Shown here: piece by piece, positions 56,870 through 64,000 of the stretch
Numbering within the stretch: position 1 is the stretch's first letter
How the letters are laid out: each line of letters opens with the position of its first letter
NCBI RefSeq assembly: GCF_003991135.1
Contig: NZ_CP016379.1
Span: 2,852,001 to 2,916,000 of the forward strand
Direction: 5' to 3'
Source of the DNA: Anoxybacter fermentans
GTDB lineage: Bacteria > Bacillota > Halanaerobiia > DY22613
Length of the DNA stretch: 64,000 nucleotides
Made by a program: the position numbers and the translations under genes
The notes under the pieces: model-generated
Seen by the model: the letters and a program-made list of their open reading frames with translations, nothing else
Databases searched by the model: none
What the model was told of the DNA's origin: nothing

Positions 56870-58555
56870 TTACATTTTACCATGCCTCAATATTGAAATA
56901 AGCAACCAAAAGCCCATTATGCCAGCCCCAAGAAAACCAACTATTCCAATAATAGGTATTCCATTCCACTTGGGTGGGATTTCTGAAAGAACAATCAGCG
57001 AAGAACCAATAATTAAAGAAGCTAAAACAATTGCGAATGCAATACGATTACTGATCTGGTCATGTTTTTTGAGCATTGGCTCCAGCCCTTTATGTTCTAT
57101 TTTGACTTGTCCATATTTAATCTGCTCAATTATTTCTCTTATTTCAGAAGGAAGATCATGAAACAAAAGACCAAATTCTGTAGCTGATAAATATATATCC
57201 TTTGTCAATTTGCGAGGACTTAGACGCTCTTTTAATAATTTTTTAGCAAACGGCTCTACATGTTTTACCATATCGAAATCCGGATCCAACTTTCTACCAA
57301 CACCTTCAATAGTTACTAACGCTTTTGATAACAAATAAATATCAGGTGGTATTTTCAGTTTATAGGCGAGAATTATCTTAATTATCTTATTCAAAAGTTC
57401 ACCCATATTTATATCTTTTAATGGCAGGTAAGAATATTGTTCAACCAATTCAAATATTTGATATTCTAATCCTTCAATATCTTCAATGCGGTTATTGCGT
57501 GAGAATTGCAGAAGAGTTTTTGTTATTCTTTTTGTATCTCTGTTTACAACCCCAATGATAATATTGCCAAGATATTCTCTATGTTTAGGTAGCAAAAATC
57601 CCATCATACCAAAATCAATAAAACATATGATGTTGTTATTAAGGACTAAAATATTACCGGGGTGAGGATCGGCATGAAAAAAACCATGTTCAAAAATTTG
57701 TTTAAGAATGAGATCAGCACCTCTGTTTGCAATAATTTTAGGGTCGTTCCCTGACTCTAACACAGCGTTAATATTAGAGACTTTAATACCATCAATAAAT
57801 TCCATAGTGAGAATTTTCCTGGTGGTATAATTTCTATAAACCTTCGGTACATAGATAGTCGTATCTTCCTGAAAATTTCTGCCAAATCGTTCAATATGTG
57901 TAGCTTCAATAGTAAAATCTATTTCTTTTCTAATAGATCGCTCAAATTCTTTGATTATACCAACAGGATTTAATACATCCATCCCCTGAATGTGTTTTTC
58001 CATCAGTGTGGCAAGATGAAACATTATCTCCAGATCAACTTCAATAATCTCTTCTATTCCTGGACGTTGTACTTTAAGAACAACTTCTTCCCCGCTCATA
58101 AGTACTGCTTTATGAACTTGTGCTATTGAAGCTGAAGCAATGGGAGTACTTATGAATTCCTTGAAAAGGTTGGAAATAGGCTTACCAAGTTCTTCTTCAA
58201 TCAATTGTCTAGCATCTTCTTCTGAAAAAGGAGGAACTGAATCCTGAAGCTTCTCAAGTTCAACAAGAAGTTCTTGCGGTAATAAATCTGGCCTATTACT
58301 CATTATCTGACCAAATTTTATAAAAGTCGGGCCAAGTTCTTCTAATACCATTCGTATCCGTTCCCAGCGGGAAAGAGATACTATATGTGCATTCCTTTTT
58401 CCAGGAAGTAATTTTTTACCAAAATCAATATATTTCTCCAAATTAGTTTTAGTTATTAAATCTCCAAAACCGTGTTTAACTAATACAGTAATTATTTCTC
58501 GATAACGCTTTATGTGAGGATATGTACGATTTATTAGTCCAATTTTACGAATCAT
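56870..58555 (-). CDS. UbiB/AarF (ABC1) family atypical kinase
   Basis: About 561 residues. Family signatures: LGPTFIKFGQIMSNRPDLLP (KxGQ motif), PIASASIAQVHKAVL (alanine-rich nucleotide loop), EVVLKVQRPGI with the lysine, then HGFFHADPHPGNILVLNNNI and CFIDFGMMGFL with catalytic Asp residues. Two transmembrane helices close the C-terminus (FAIVLASLIIGSSLIVLS and IIGIVGFLGAGIMGFW). UbiB proteins are atypical ATPases linked to isoprenoid-lipid metabolism; in an anaerobe without ubiquinone the role is unclear. The start is ATG 58555 or GTG 58567. The gene overlaps the upstream phasin-like gene by about 11 bases, so the two are coupled. Confidence 0.92.
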   Translation of the reverse strand: MIRKIGLINRTYPHIKRYREIITVLVKHGFGDLITKTNLEKYIDFGKKLLPGKRNAHIVSLSRWERIRMVLEELGPTFIKFGQIMSNRPDLLPQELLVELEKLQDSVPPFSEEDARQLIEEELGKPISNLFKEFISTPIASASIAQVHKAVLMSGEEVVLKVQRPGIEEIIEVDLEIMFHLATLMEKHIQGMDVLNPVGIIKEFERSIRKEIDFTIEATHIERFGRNFQEDTTIYVPKVYRNYTTRKILTMEFIDGIKVSNINAVLESGNDPKIIANRGADLILKQIFEHGFFHADPHPGNILVLNNNIICFIDFGMMGFLLPKHREYLGNIIIGVVNRDTKRITKTLLQFSRNNRIEDIEGLEYQIFELVEQYSYLPLKDINMGELLNKIIKIILAYKLKIPPDIYLLSKALVTIEGVGRKLDPDFDMVKHVEPFAKKLLKERLSPRKLTKDIYLSATEFGLLFHDLPSEIREIIEQIKYGQVKIEHKGLEPMLKKHDQISNRIAFAIVLASLIIGSSLIVLSEIPPKWNGIPIIGIVGFLGAGIMGFWLLISILRHGKM

Positions 58556-58865
58556 TATTTTGTTCACCCTGTCCTTGATTTAAGTTCTCCAGCTTTTTTA
58601 TCCGATTTTCAAGTTTTTGCAAATCTTCTCGAGATGGAATATCCAATTTTTCCAGGACATTCTTTACCAATTTCTCAACTTGACTTTCCAGATGTTTTCT
58701 TGCTTCATCCGATTGCCTTAGCAGGTCTTCAACTAACTTCTTCCCCTCTTCCTCAGAAAGTTTACTCTCCTCAGCAATTTTTTTAGCCAATTCTTCAATT
58801 TTGTCCTTAGTCATAGAAGCAATTCCGATTCCTATTAAAACAGTTTTCTTTAATAAATCTAACAT
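58545..58865 (-). CDS. Phasin-like / PhaI-type small helical protein
   Basis: 106 residues. A short hydrophobic start (LDLLKKTVLIGIGIASMTKD) is followed by two long amphipathic helices, EELAKKIAEESKLSEEEGKK and LVEDLLRQSDEARKHLESQ, and a C-terminal coiled coil (DLQKLENRIKKLENLNQ). This resembles the phasin-related family, whose members often sit next to AarF/UbiB genes in Firmicutes. A membrane- or lipid-surface role is likely but unproven. AGGAGAGG precedes the ATG. Confidence 0.78.
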   Translation of the reverse strand: MLDLLKKTVLIGIGIASMTKDKIEELAKKIAEESKLSEEEGKKLVEDLLRQSDEARKHLESQVEKLVKNVLEKLDIPSREDLQKLENRIKKLENLNQGQGEQNNDS

Positions 58866-58892
58866 AACATCCTCTCCTTTTTCTGGATATTG

Positions 58893-58985
58893 GTCAAACC
58901 AAAACTTATTATATTCAAACTGGAAAGATTTATAAGTTATAATTCGCCAACCACTACATAATATCCTCTTAAAATCTTAATCAAA
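58893..58985. repeat. Second dispersed repeat, copy 2
   Basis: Similar over about 90 bases to 22989-23080: AAACC.AAACTTA, GATTTATAA.TTAT, ATTCG..AACCACTA.ATAATA and TCCTCTTAAAATC are shared in order. The 5' hairpin arm of copy 1 (AATCCCTCC) is not found here. Upstream of the phasin-like gene, no coding capacity. Confidence 0.65.
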
Positions 58986-59165
58986 TTTACTTTTTTCAGT
59001 TCTTTCTTAAATATTATCAAACATTACTTAATATTATTAAACATTACTTATTAAATATATAAAAAATCGGCAATTAATTGAACTTCTCTGCTACAGAAAA
59101 ATATCGGCAGCTCTAATCTCCTACTTAAAAACTCACTTTGTGATAATATCCTACCAACAAAATGA

Positions 59166-59385
59166 ATGATTAAACTACAAAAAACTAATTTTGAGCGCCA
59201 TAGAAATTTTCGCTAAACCATCTTAGTGAGATTAAAAAGAATGGCCTCATATGAGGATGTGATGAACTAATCATGGGTCATAAGGACCCATTGATTAGTG
59301 TGCCTTATTTCGACTGAAATTGAACTTTATATAGCTCGAAAAATTTCTTTTGAAGCGAAAAATTTGCTTTTTACAGTAAAATCAT
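59166..59385. repeat. Dispersed palindromic element, copy 7 (full length, diverged)
   Basis: 220 bp with ends ATGATTAAACTAC and ATGATTTTACTGT. Hairpin 1 reads TCATA-TGAGGATG-TGATGA. Hairpin 2 reads ATGGGTC-ATAAG-GACCCAT, which differs from copy 6 at two base pairs, both compensated. The gaps on either side (58986-59165 and 59386-59672) hold nothing else recognisable. Confidence 0.92.
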
Positions 59386-59672
59386 TTAATTGCTTATCCT
59401 TAATCAGAAAAACAATTCTGGTTCCTATTCATCATAATCATATAAACGGCAACATAGTATGAAAGTTCCCACTCAACTATAGGATAGCATTTCCCATTTT
59501 ACACTCATCGTATCACTTTATTCAGAATTTTTATACACTAACATATCAGCTTAAAATCTCACCCAACATTTTAAGCGAATCTGAAAAACCTACAAAGCCA
59601 GATATACTCTGTTATACACTAAACAGATCAGCCATCTAATCTTTGTTATACGTCTGGATAAAACTTTATTAA

Positions 59673-60644
59673 TCACGACTTTAAATTATATGTATTGTAA
59701 AAATCTCTTACTATTGGTACGATACTTTCTATAAAATCAAATAGACTCCTACTGACCATCTCAATAAAATCTGGGTGATTCCAATTCATCAAATCCCTAA
59801 CATAAACCCTTGAAAATCCTTTCCATGCTTGACATGTAATTTCTAATCTATTATCTAGTTTATTTTTTTGTCGGGCTTTAAATAAAGGCAAGTCAAATAT
59901 TTCTTCAATAATCTCTTTACGTTCAATAATAAACTCTTCAAAATGTTTTTTCTTATCAGTACTACCAGTATTAAAAGAAAAATCAGGAACAAACATTAAG
60001 TGAATTTCTTCTCTTTTTCGTGCTCGATTATATACAACAAGTCGGTCAGAAGGGAATTCTGAAGATTTTAATAACAACCTGTACTCGTCTTTTTTTCTAA
60101 TATCTAGATCCTCTACTTCAAACCCCATGGTTAACTCCATATTTTCTTCTACAATTTGTTTTAAAGTATTCATGAAGAATTTAACAATTTCTTTTTCTTC
60201 ATTTGAATATAAAGAGTGTGTTAACTCCATTGTCTTAATATTTACATTTTTAATTAGGTTAGATTTTCTCTGATACAGCTTTGGATTATTTCTTTCTTTA
60301 TTTAATAACTTTTCTACTTCCATTAAATTTATTTTTCTTGTTTCAAATCCTAAAACTTTAAGTACTTTTTCTGTCTCATCATCAAACTCAAATGCTACAA
60401 CCATATATCTCCCTGATTCCTTTAAAAAAGTTTTATATTTTGCTATCTGATAAACAACATTTTTACCAGCATTGAGCTTTAGTTCAATAAATACTGTCTT
60501 ATCATTCTTATCTTTACATTTAAGGTCACAACGGTAAGTTGTTCTATCAGCTTTAATTGGATATTCCTCTTGTTCAACTTTTAAGCCATCTTCAATAATT
60601 TCTGGATGTAAGCAGACAATGCGTTTTAAATCTTCTTCTAACAA
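59673..60644 (-). CDS. PD-(D/E)XK endonuclease, NucS/EndoMS-like N-terminus, unknown C-terminus
   Basis: About 323 residues. The N-terminal domain has LEEDLKRIVCLHPEIIEDGL and the nuclease core: Asp in TYRCDLKCKD, E-x-K in TVFIELKLNAGKN, and Gln in VVYQIAKYKTFL, a complete PD-(D/E)XK set like that of NucS/DUF91 nucleases. Residues after about 130 are a distinct region with VEDLDIRKKDEYRLLLKS and VYVRDLMNWNHPDFIEMV that I do not recognise. A TTG at 60644, eight bases after GGGAGG, is the best start; a GTG at 60653 overlaps that site. It comes five bases after the MFS stop, so it is translationally linked to that transporter. Confidence 0.72.
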   Translation of the reverse strand: MLEEDLKRIVCLHPEIIEDGLKVEQEEYPIKADRTTYRCDLKCKDKNDKTVFIELKLNAGKNVVYQIAKYKTFLKESGRYMVVAFEFDDETEKVLKVLGFETRKINLMEVEKLLNKERNNPKLYQRKSNLIKNVNIKTMELTHSLYSNEEKEIVKFFMNTLKQIVEENMELTMGFEVEDLDIRKKDEYRLLLKSSEFPSDRLVVYNRARKREEIHLMFVPDFSFNTGSTDKKKHFEEFIIERKEIIEEIFDLPLFKARQKNKLDNRLEITCQAWKGFSRVYVRDLMNWNHPDFIEMVSRSLFDFIESIVPIVRDFYNTYNLKS

Positions 60645-60649
60645 TAGAA

Positions 60650-61876
60650 TCACCTCCCGATATTTTTTCCAGCCAACAAAACCATCTTTTTAACCATAAA
60701 AAACACTAATACTGAAATCACCTCTATTATAACTACAAATAAAATCAAATATTTAACAGAAAAATCATACAACAGGCCCATAAGCACACTCCCGATAAAC
60801 CAGGACGCTCCATATGCAGTATTAAAGATACCATATGCAAACCCTCTATGCTCAATAGGTGTCAAGTCAGCAATGGAAGCACGCATAATCGTTTCATGAA
60901 TCCCCATCACTGCACCCCAGAGTATAACACTCATCACAGCAAGAATATAACTACGCGAAAATGCAATAAAAGGAATAGGAAGAGTTAATAAAGGGATCAT
61001 TATCAATATTCTCAGCCCGATTTTGTCATATGTTTTTCCAATAATAAGAGCTACCAACGCATCCACACCCATTGCAATTGCATAAAATATGGGAATCTGA
61101 ATATCTGAAAAAACCGATTGGACTTTGAGATGAAAGGAAATTAACTGAAAGCTAGCAAATCCCATTACACTCAAGGAGGTAAATAAAACATAGAACCAGA
61201 AAACTGTAGGTAGCTTACCCTTGCCCTTGAGATTTTGTCTGGTTATTATGCCAGAAGTTTCAAGTTTCTCAGGTGCTGGCACTTTAATCCTTGCTATAAT
61301 AAGTATAGCTAAAGTCAAAAGAGCAGGTATCCATAAAATAGTAAACCCTTCACGATAACCACCTTTCAAAAGAAATACAGTAGAAAAGATTAAAGGCCCA
61401 ATAATAGCACCAACCTGGTCTAATGCTTCATGGATACCAAATCCCCAACCCCTACCTACTTGTTTTGTAGCATGTGAAAGTATCGCATCTCTCGCTGGAG
61501 TTCTAATTGCTTTCCCCATTCGTTCTAAAATAATCAGAACAGCTGCAAGTTGCCAATAACCAGCAAATGCCAATAGAGGAATACTGAAAATTAATCCATA
61601 ACCAATAATTGTCATAACCCAATATTTCCCTGTACGATCTGCCAGATAACCTGAGATTAAACGCAAGGCATATCCGATAAATTCACCTAAACCTGCCACC
61701 AGCCCAACAATGCTGGCACTGGCTCCTAAAACAGCCAGATACGGGCCAGCAATACTTCTTGCCCCTTCGTATGTGATATCACCAAACAAACTGACAATTC
61801 CCAAAAGGAAAATAAATTGCAAGGCTTTCTTTTTTTGATCTTCTCCCTTGCAGTCTAAATTTTGTTGAAATTTCAT
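60650..61876 (-). CDS. MFS transporter (DITYEGARS subgroup)
   Basis: 408 residues and twelve helices. The distinctive start of the transmembrane region is LFGDITYEGARSIAGPYLAV, known from a subgroup of MFS permeases in bacteria and archaea. The loop motif is ISGYLADRTGKYWVM, and the helix-4 loop is ERMGKAIRTPARDAILSHAT. Substrate unknown. The ATG follows GGAGGG. Next on the same strand after five bases is the nuclease-like gene. Confidence 0.88.
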   Translation of the reverse strand: MKFQQNLDCKGEDQKKKALQFIFLLGIVSLFGDITYEGARSIAGPYLAVLGASASIVGLVAGLGEFIGYALRLISGYLADRTGKYWVMTIIGYGLIFSIPLLAFAGYWQLAAVLIILERMGKAIRTPARDAILSHATKQVGRGWGFGIHEALDQVGAIIGPLIFSTVFLLKGGYREGFTILWIPALLTLAILIIARIKVPAPEKLETSGIITRQNLKGKGKLPTVFWFYVLFTSLSVMGFASFQLISFHLKVQSVFSDIQIPIFYAIAMGVDALVALIIGKTYDKIGLRILIMIPLLTLPIPFIAFSRSYILAVMSVILWGAVMGIHETIMRASIADLTPIEHRGFAYGIFNTAYGASWFIGSVLMGLLYDFSVKYLILFVVIIEVISVLVFFMVKKMVLLAGKNIGR

Positions 61877-62171
61877 AAAAATCCCTCCATTTATAATAGA
61901 ATGGTCTTAAACTACTACCTACTTCTATTTTCTGGGAAACTTTATGTCTTATTTGACTTTACCGGCTGTTTTCTACTGTTTTCTTTTTGAATAAATCGGT
62001 AATACCAGATTAAAGGAAAGCTCATTATCATGTTCAAGGGCATTTATGGTGGGATTATTTCGCTTTCACTATCCTATTCCTTTTTTCATTTACCGATCTA
62101 AATAAACAAAAAACTCTTCTGACAAAGACCTACACCAGAAAGGTTTTCAGCAGTGTTTATAATTAATTTAA
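61877..62171. other. Gap, nothing recognised
   Basis: About 295 AT-rich bases between two same-strand MFS genes, presumably holding the promoter of the gene at 60650-61876 and the end of the other transcript. No strong hairpin or coding frame. Confidence 0.35.
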
Positions 62172-63413
62172 CTAAGAAATATTTTGGGATAAAGTTGCTT
62201 CTAATTCAACTTGTTGCATATGTTTTTTACTAATAATATAGGTGACTAATGCACCCAAAGATACCAATACAGTAATTAATCCTAAACATACTACAATGTT
62301 GATATCAAAAAGTCTAGAGATAATTATAGTAATAATACCTTCACCCAAAGCTCTAAACATTCTATAGGTTTCAGATTCACTTAATCTATTCTCAACTGTT
62401 GTTACGTCTCCAAATAATGCAGACATACTTGTCGTATAAATAAGCGAAGCAGAATAAGTTATTAATATAAAAATGTAATTTAAAATAACATTATCCCCTA
62501 TATTAATTAGTCCATAAAATCCAACAACAAAAAGTACTGCTGATAATAAAAAAGCAAAATTACGATTCTTATCAGCCAAATATCCTGAAGGTATCTGAAC
62601 CAATACACTTATTGCAGAAATAACAGACCATAAGGTTGCAATATTTAAATAACTAAATCCTTTATACTTAAGCAAATATAAACTTAATAGCAAACTGTAA
62701 AAAACACCCAAGCCAGACAACATAATACTCGGAATAGTTAAAGCAACAACAAATTTGTTTTTAAAATATTTTTCTATGTGCACTTTGTAGTATTTACTAA
62801 ACATTGATTTATTCTCAGTTTTTTCAACAATTTCATCGACTTGGTCCAACATGATCTTTTTGGATATAACAAAGGTTATACCCATAATAAATAACGCTAT
62901 GCCCAGTGGTAATTGAAAAGAATATCCAATCAAGAGCCCTGCAATTATTGGACCTACTATAACACTAATGTTAGAAACTGCGTCCATAAGAGCACGAACT
63001 CTACCACGATTATTAGTATTATCAGTTTCATCATAGATTAACTTTGAAGTAGTTGAGTTAAGTAATCTGTCACCAAATCCTTCAGCGAACTTTCCAACTG
63101 CAACTAATCCAGGTTGTGCAAACATATAGAATCCATAAACTAATAAATTTAAAAACAATCCCAACCGAATACTGAACTTTTCTCCAACTTTTTTAATAAA
63201 AGTAGCCTGAGGTAGGAATATAAGAATACCAATTAAACTTTGTAAACCTATTATACTACCAATAATTGTGACAATACCCTGATGCTTTTCCAAAATAGCA
63301 GGTATAACTACAGTAGAAATTCCATCACTAATTCTAGTTGTGAAAATCATTACTAATATAATAAATAAATTACTACTAATTCTGATTTTTTTCACCTTAG
63401 ACAACTTTATCAC
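62172..63413 (-). CDS. MFS transporter
   Basis: 413 residues, about twelve helices. The N-terminal helix ISSNLFIILVMIFTTRISDG is followed by a less canonical loop motif, KKVGEKFSIRLGLF, and the second bundle has SGYLADKNRNFAFLL. The mid loop includes SKLIYDETDNTNNRGRVRAL. It starts at a GTG at 63413, well spaced from AGGAGG, and overlaps the preceding small frame by four bases, which suggests coupling with that gene. Substrate unknown. Confidence 0.83.
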   Translation of the reverse strand: MIKLSKVKKIRISSNLFIILVMIFTTRISDGISTVVIPAILEKHQGIVTIIGSIIGLQSLIGILIFLPQATFIKKVGEKFSIRLGLFLNLLVYGFYMFAQPGLVAVGKFAEGFGDRLLNSTTSKLIYDETDNTNNRGRVRALMDAVSNISVIVGPIIAGLLIGYSFQLPLGIALFIMGITFVISKKIMLDQVDEIVEKTENKSMFSKYYKVHIEKYFKNKFVVALTIPSIMLSGLGVFYSLLLSLYLLKYKGFSYLNIATLWSVISAISVLVQIPSGYLADKNRNFAFLLSAVLFVVGFYGLINIGDNVILNYIFILITYSASLIYTTSMSALFGDVTTVENRLSESETYRMFRALGEGIITIIISRLFDINIVVCLGLITVLVSLGALVTYIISKKHMQQVELEATLSQNIS

Positions 63414-63610
63414 CTTTTTTCCTCCTTGTAACTTTTAAATGTTTCTTCTATAAGATTAAAAAGTTCAAAAATTTTTCTTTGTTTCATCTGCTCTTTAACC
63501 TTAGCAATAATTCTTTCTTTGCAGTCCACATAATCCTGTATATAAATATCACTTATATAGTCATCTAAAGAATAAAGTAACCATTTAGAATCAATTGAGA
63601 AAAAGGGCAT
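63410..63610 (-). CDS. Small protein or C-terminal fragment upstream of the MFS gene
   Basis: 66 residues with MPFFSIDSKWLLYSLDDYIS and a Lys/Glu-rich helical end (RIIAKVKEQMKQRKIFELFN). It overlaps the MFS gene by four bases (GTGA), which speaks for expression. But no ribosome site precedes the ATG, and the frame is open a little further upstream (SANGYI) to a stop at about 63640. It may be the tail of a truncated regulator. Family not recognised. Confidence 0.4.
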   Translation of the reverse strand: MPFFSIDSKWLLYSLDDYISDIYIQDYVDCKERIIAKVKEQMKQRKIFELFNLIEETFKSYKEEKR

Positions 63611-63733
63611 TATGTAACCATTAGCAGATATAAAAAGGACTTATTAAACTATCTTTGTTTTGAAATGCACCTAGTAATGGAATTTTCTGGTATTATAATT
63701 TGCAATCTCTTATCAATGCCATGTCAATGTAGA

Positions 63734-63782
63734 CTTAGTGAGATTGAAAAAAATGGTCTTATTACAGGATGTGATGAGCTAC
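63734..63782. repeat. Remnant of the palindromic element (copy 8)
   Basis: CTTAGTGAGATTGAAAAAAA, TGGTCTTATTACAGGATG and TGATGAGCTA follow the order of the left arm and first hairpin in copies 1 and 7. The rest is missing or merged into the end of the neighbouring phosphodiesterase gene. Confidence 0.7.
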
Positions 63783-63784
63783 TT

Positions 63785-64000
63785 CTAAGAGGCAGGATGG
63801 TTTATCAGTTCATCCCTTATACTTCGTGCTAGCGCAGGATAATTTGTAATTATACCATCTACTTGCCATTCAATCATCTGTTTTATCTCAGCTTTGTTAT
63901 TTACCGTCCAGGTAAATACCTGATACCCCATTTGATGACATTGCTCTATCAATTCCCTATCAACAAAAAATCGATTGGGATTTAAAGACCTGGCTTGAAA
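63785..64000 (-). CDS. Glycerophosphodiester phosphodiesterase, C-terminal end (partial)
   Basis: The last 71 residues of a GDPD-family protein, entering from the right edge and ending at TAG 63785-63787. The segment YQVFTWTVNNKAEIKQMIEW followed by QVDGIITNYPALARSIRDEL is the well-known end of the TIM-barrel domain (W-T-V-N, then D-G-I-I-T-N-Y-P). It releases glycerol 3-phosphate from glycerophosphodiesters. The final residues lie beside a remnant of the palindromic element, which may have supplied the last few codons. Confidence 0.9.
   Translation of the reverse strand, partial: FQARSLNPNRFFVDRELIEQCHQMGYQVFTWTVNNKAEIKQMIEWQVDGIITNYPALARSIRDELINHPAS

Noticed and set aside
1-64000. CRISPR arrays, tRNA and rRNA genes
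   Set aside because: No regularly spaced short repeats and no cloverleaf or rRNA-like conserved segments were found by reading; a tRNAscan or CRISPR finder run would settle it.

Overview
The window reads as a low-GC, anaerobic Firmicutes chromosome. A Halanaerobiales-like clostridial lineage is my best guess, not a proof. Supporting signs are strong AGGAGG-type ribosome binding sites, an adenosylcobalamin-type ribonucleotide reductase, the Rex redox repressor, a Firmicutes-type PurR operator, a TRAP-type leader on a tryptophan transporter, and long runs of co-directional genes. No rRNA, tRNA or CRISPR array was seen.

Layout. 0-7.3 kb: a partial gene, an EamA transporter, an orphan BrxL/Lon-like AAA+ protein, a complete ISL3-family insertion sequence with an 8-bp target duplication, a small secreted protein and an MFS transporter. 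7.3-20.3 kb: an accessory segment full of decaying genes. It holds a GyrI-like domain with an in-frame stop, the tail of a radical-SAM/SPASM peptide maturase, an ABC ATPase/permease deletion fusion, a broken GNAT gene, IS21 and IS3 remnants and a frameshifted DUF3800 gene. Intact among them are a methyltransferase, an MFS transporter, a divergent PRPP synthetase and an ABC exporter pair. 20.3-30 kb: two nearly identical IS1182-family copies flank rlmH, a TRAP-regulated trpP, htrA, walJ, cheB and cheR. 30-39.5 kb: hflX, rex, plsC, a CPBP protease, a histidine kinase/response regulator pair and an orphan M.TaqI-like methyltransferase.

39.9-49.9 kb: one leftward purine operon, purB-C-S-Q-L-F-M-N-H, with overlapping or nearly abutting genes. 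It ends at a terminator and is headed by a paired PurBox. purD, purE and purK are not here. 50.3-56.6 kb: a lipoprotein metallopeptidase and a secreted partner, then nrdJ interrupted by a 395-residue intein at its catalytic Cys. 56.9-64 kb: UbiB-type kinase plus a phasin-like protein, a PD-(D/E)XK nuclease, two MFS transporters and the end of a glycerophosphodiester phosphodiesterase.

The most unusual feature is a dispersed family of large imperfect palindromes (about 225 bp when full length, at least eight copies or remnants) in intergenic DNA. Each full copy can fold into a long stem carrying two apical hairpins whose loops are typically AGGAG, and one copy shows paired compensatory changes. 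One half-copy sits in the leader of the purine operon. A second, shorter repeat pair occurs near 23.0 and 58.9 kb.
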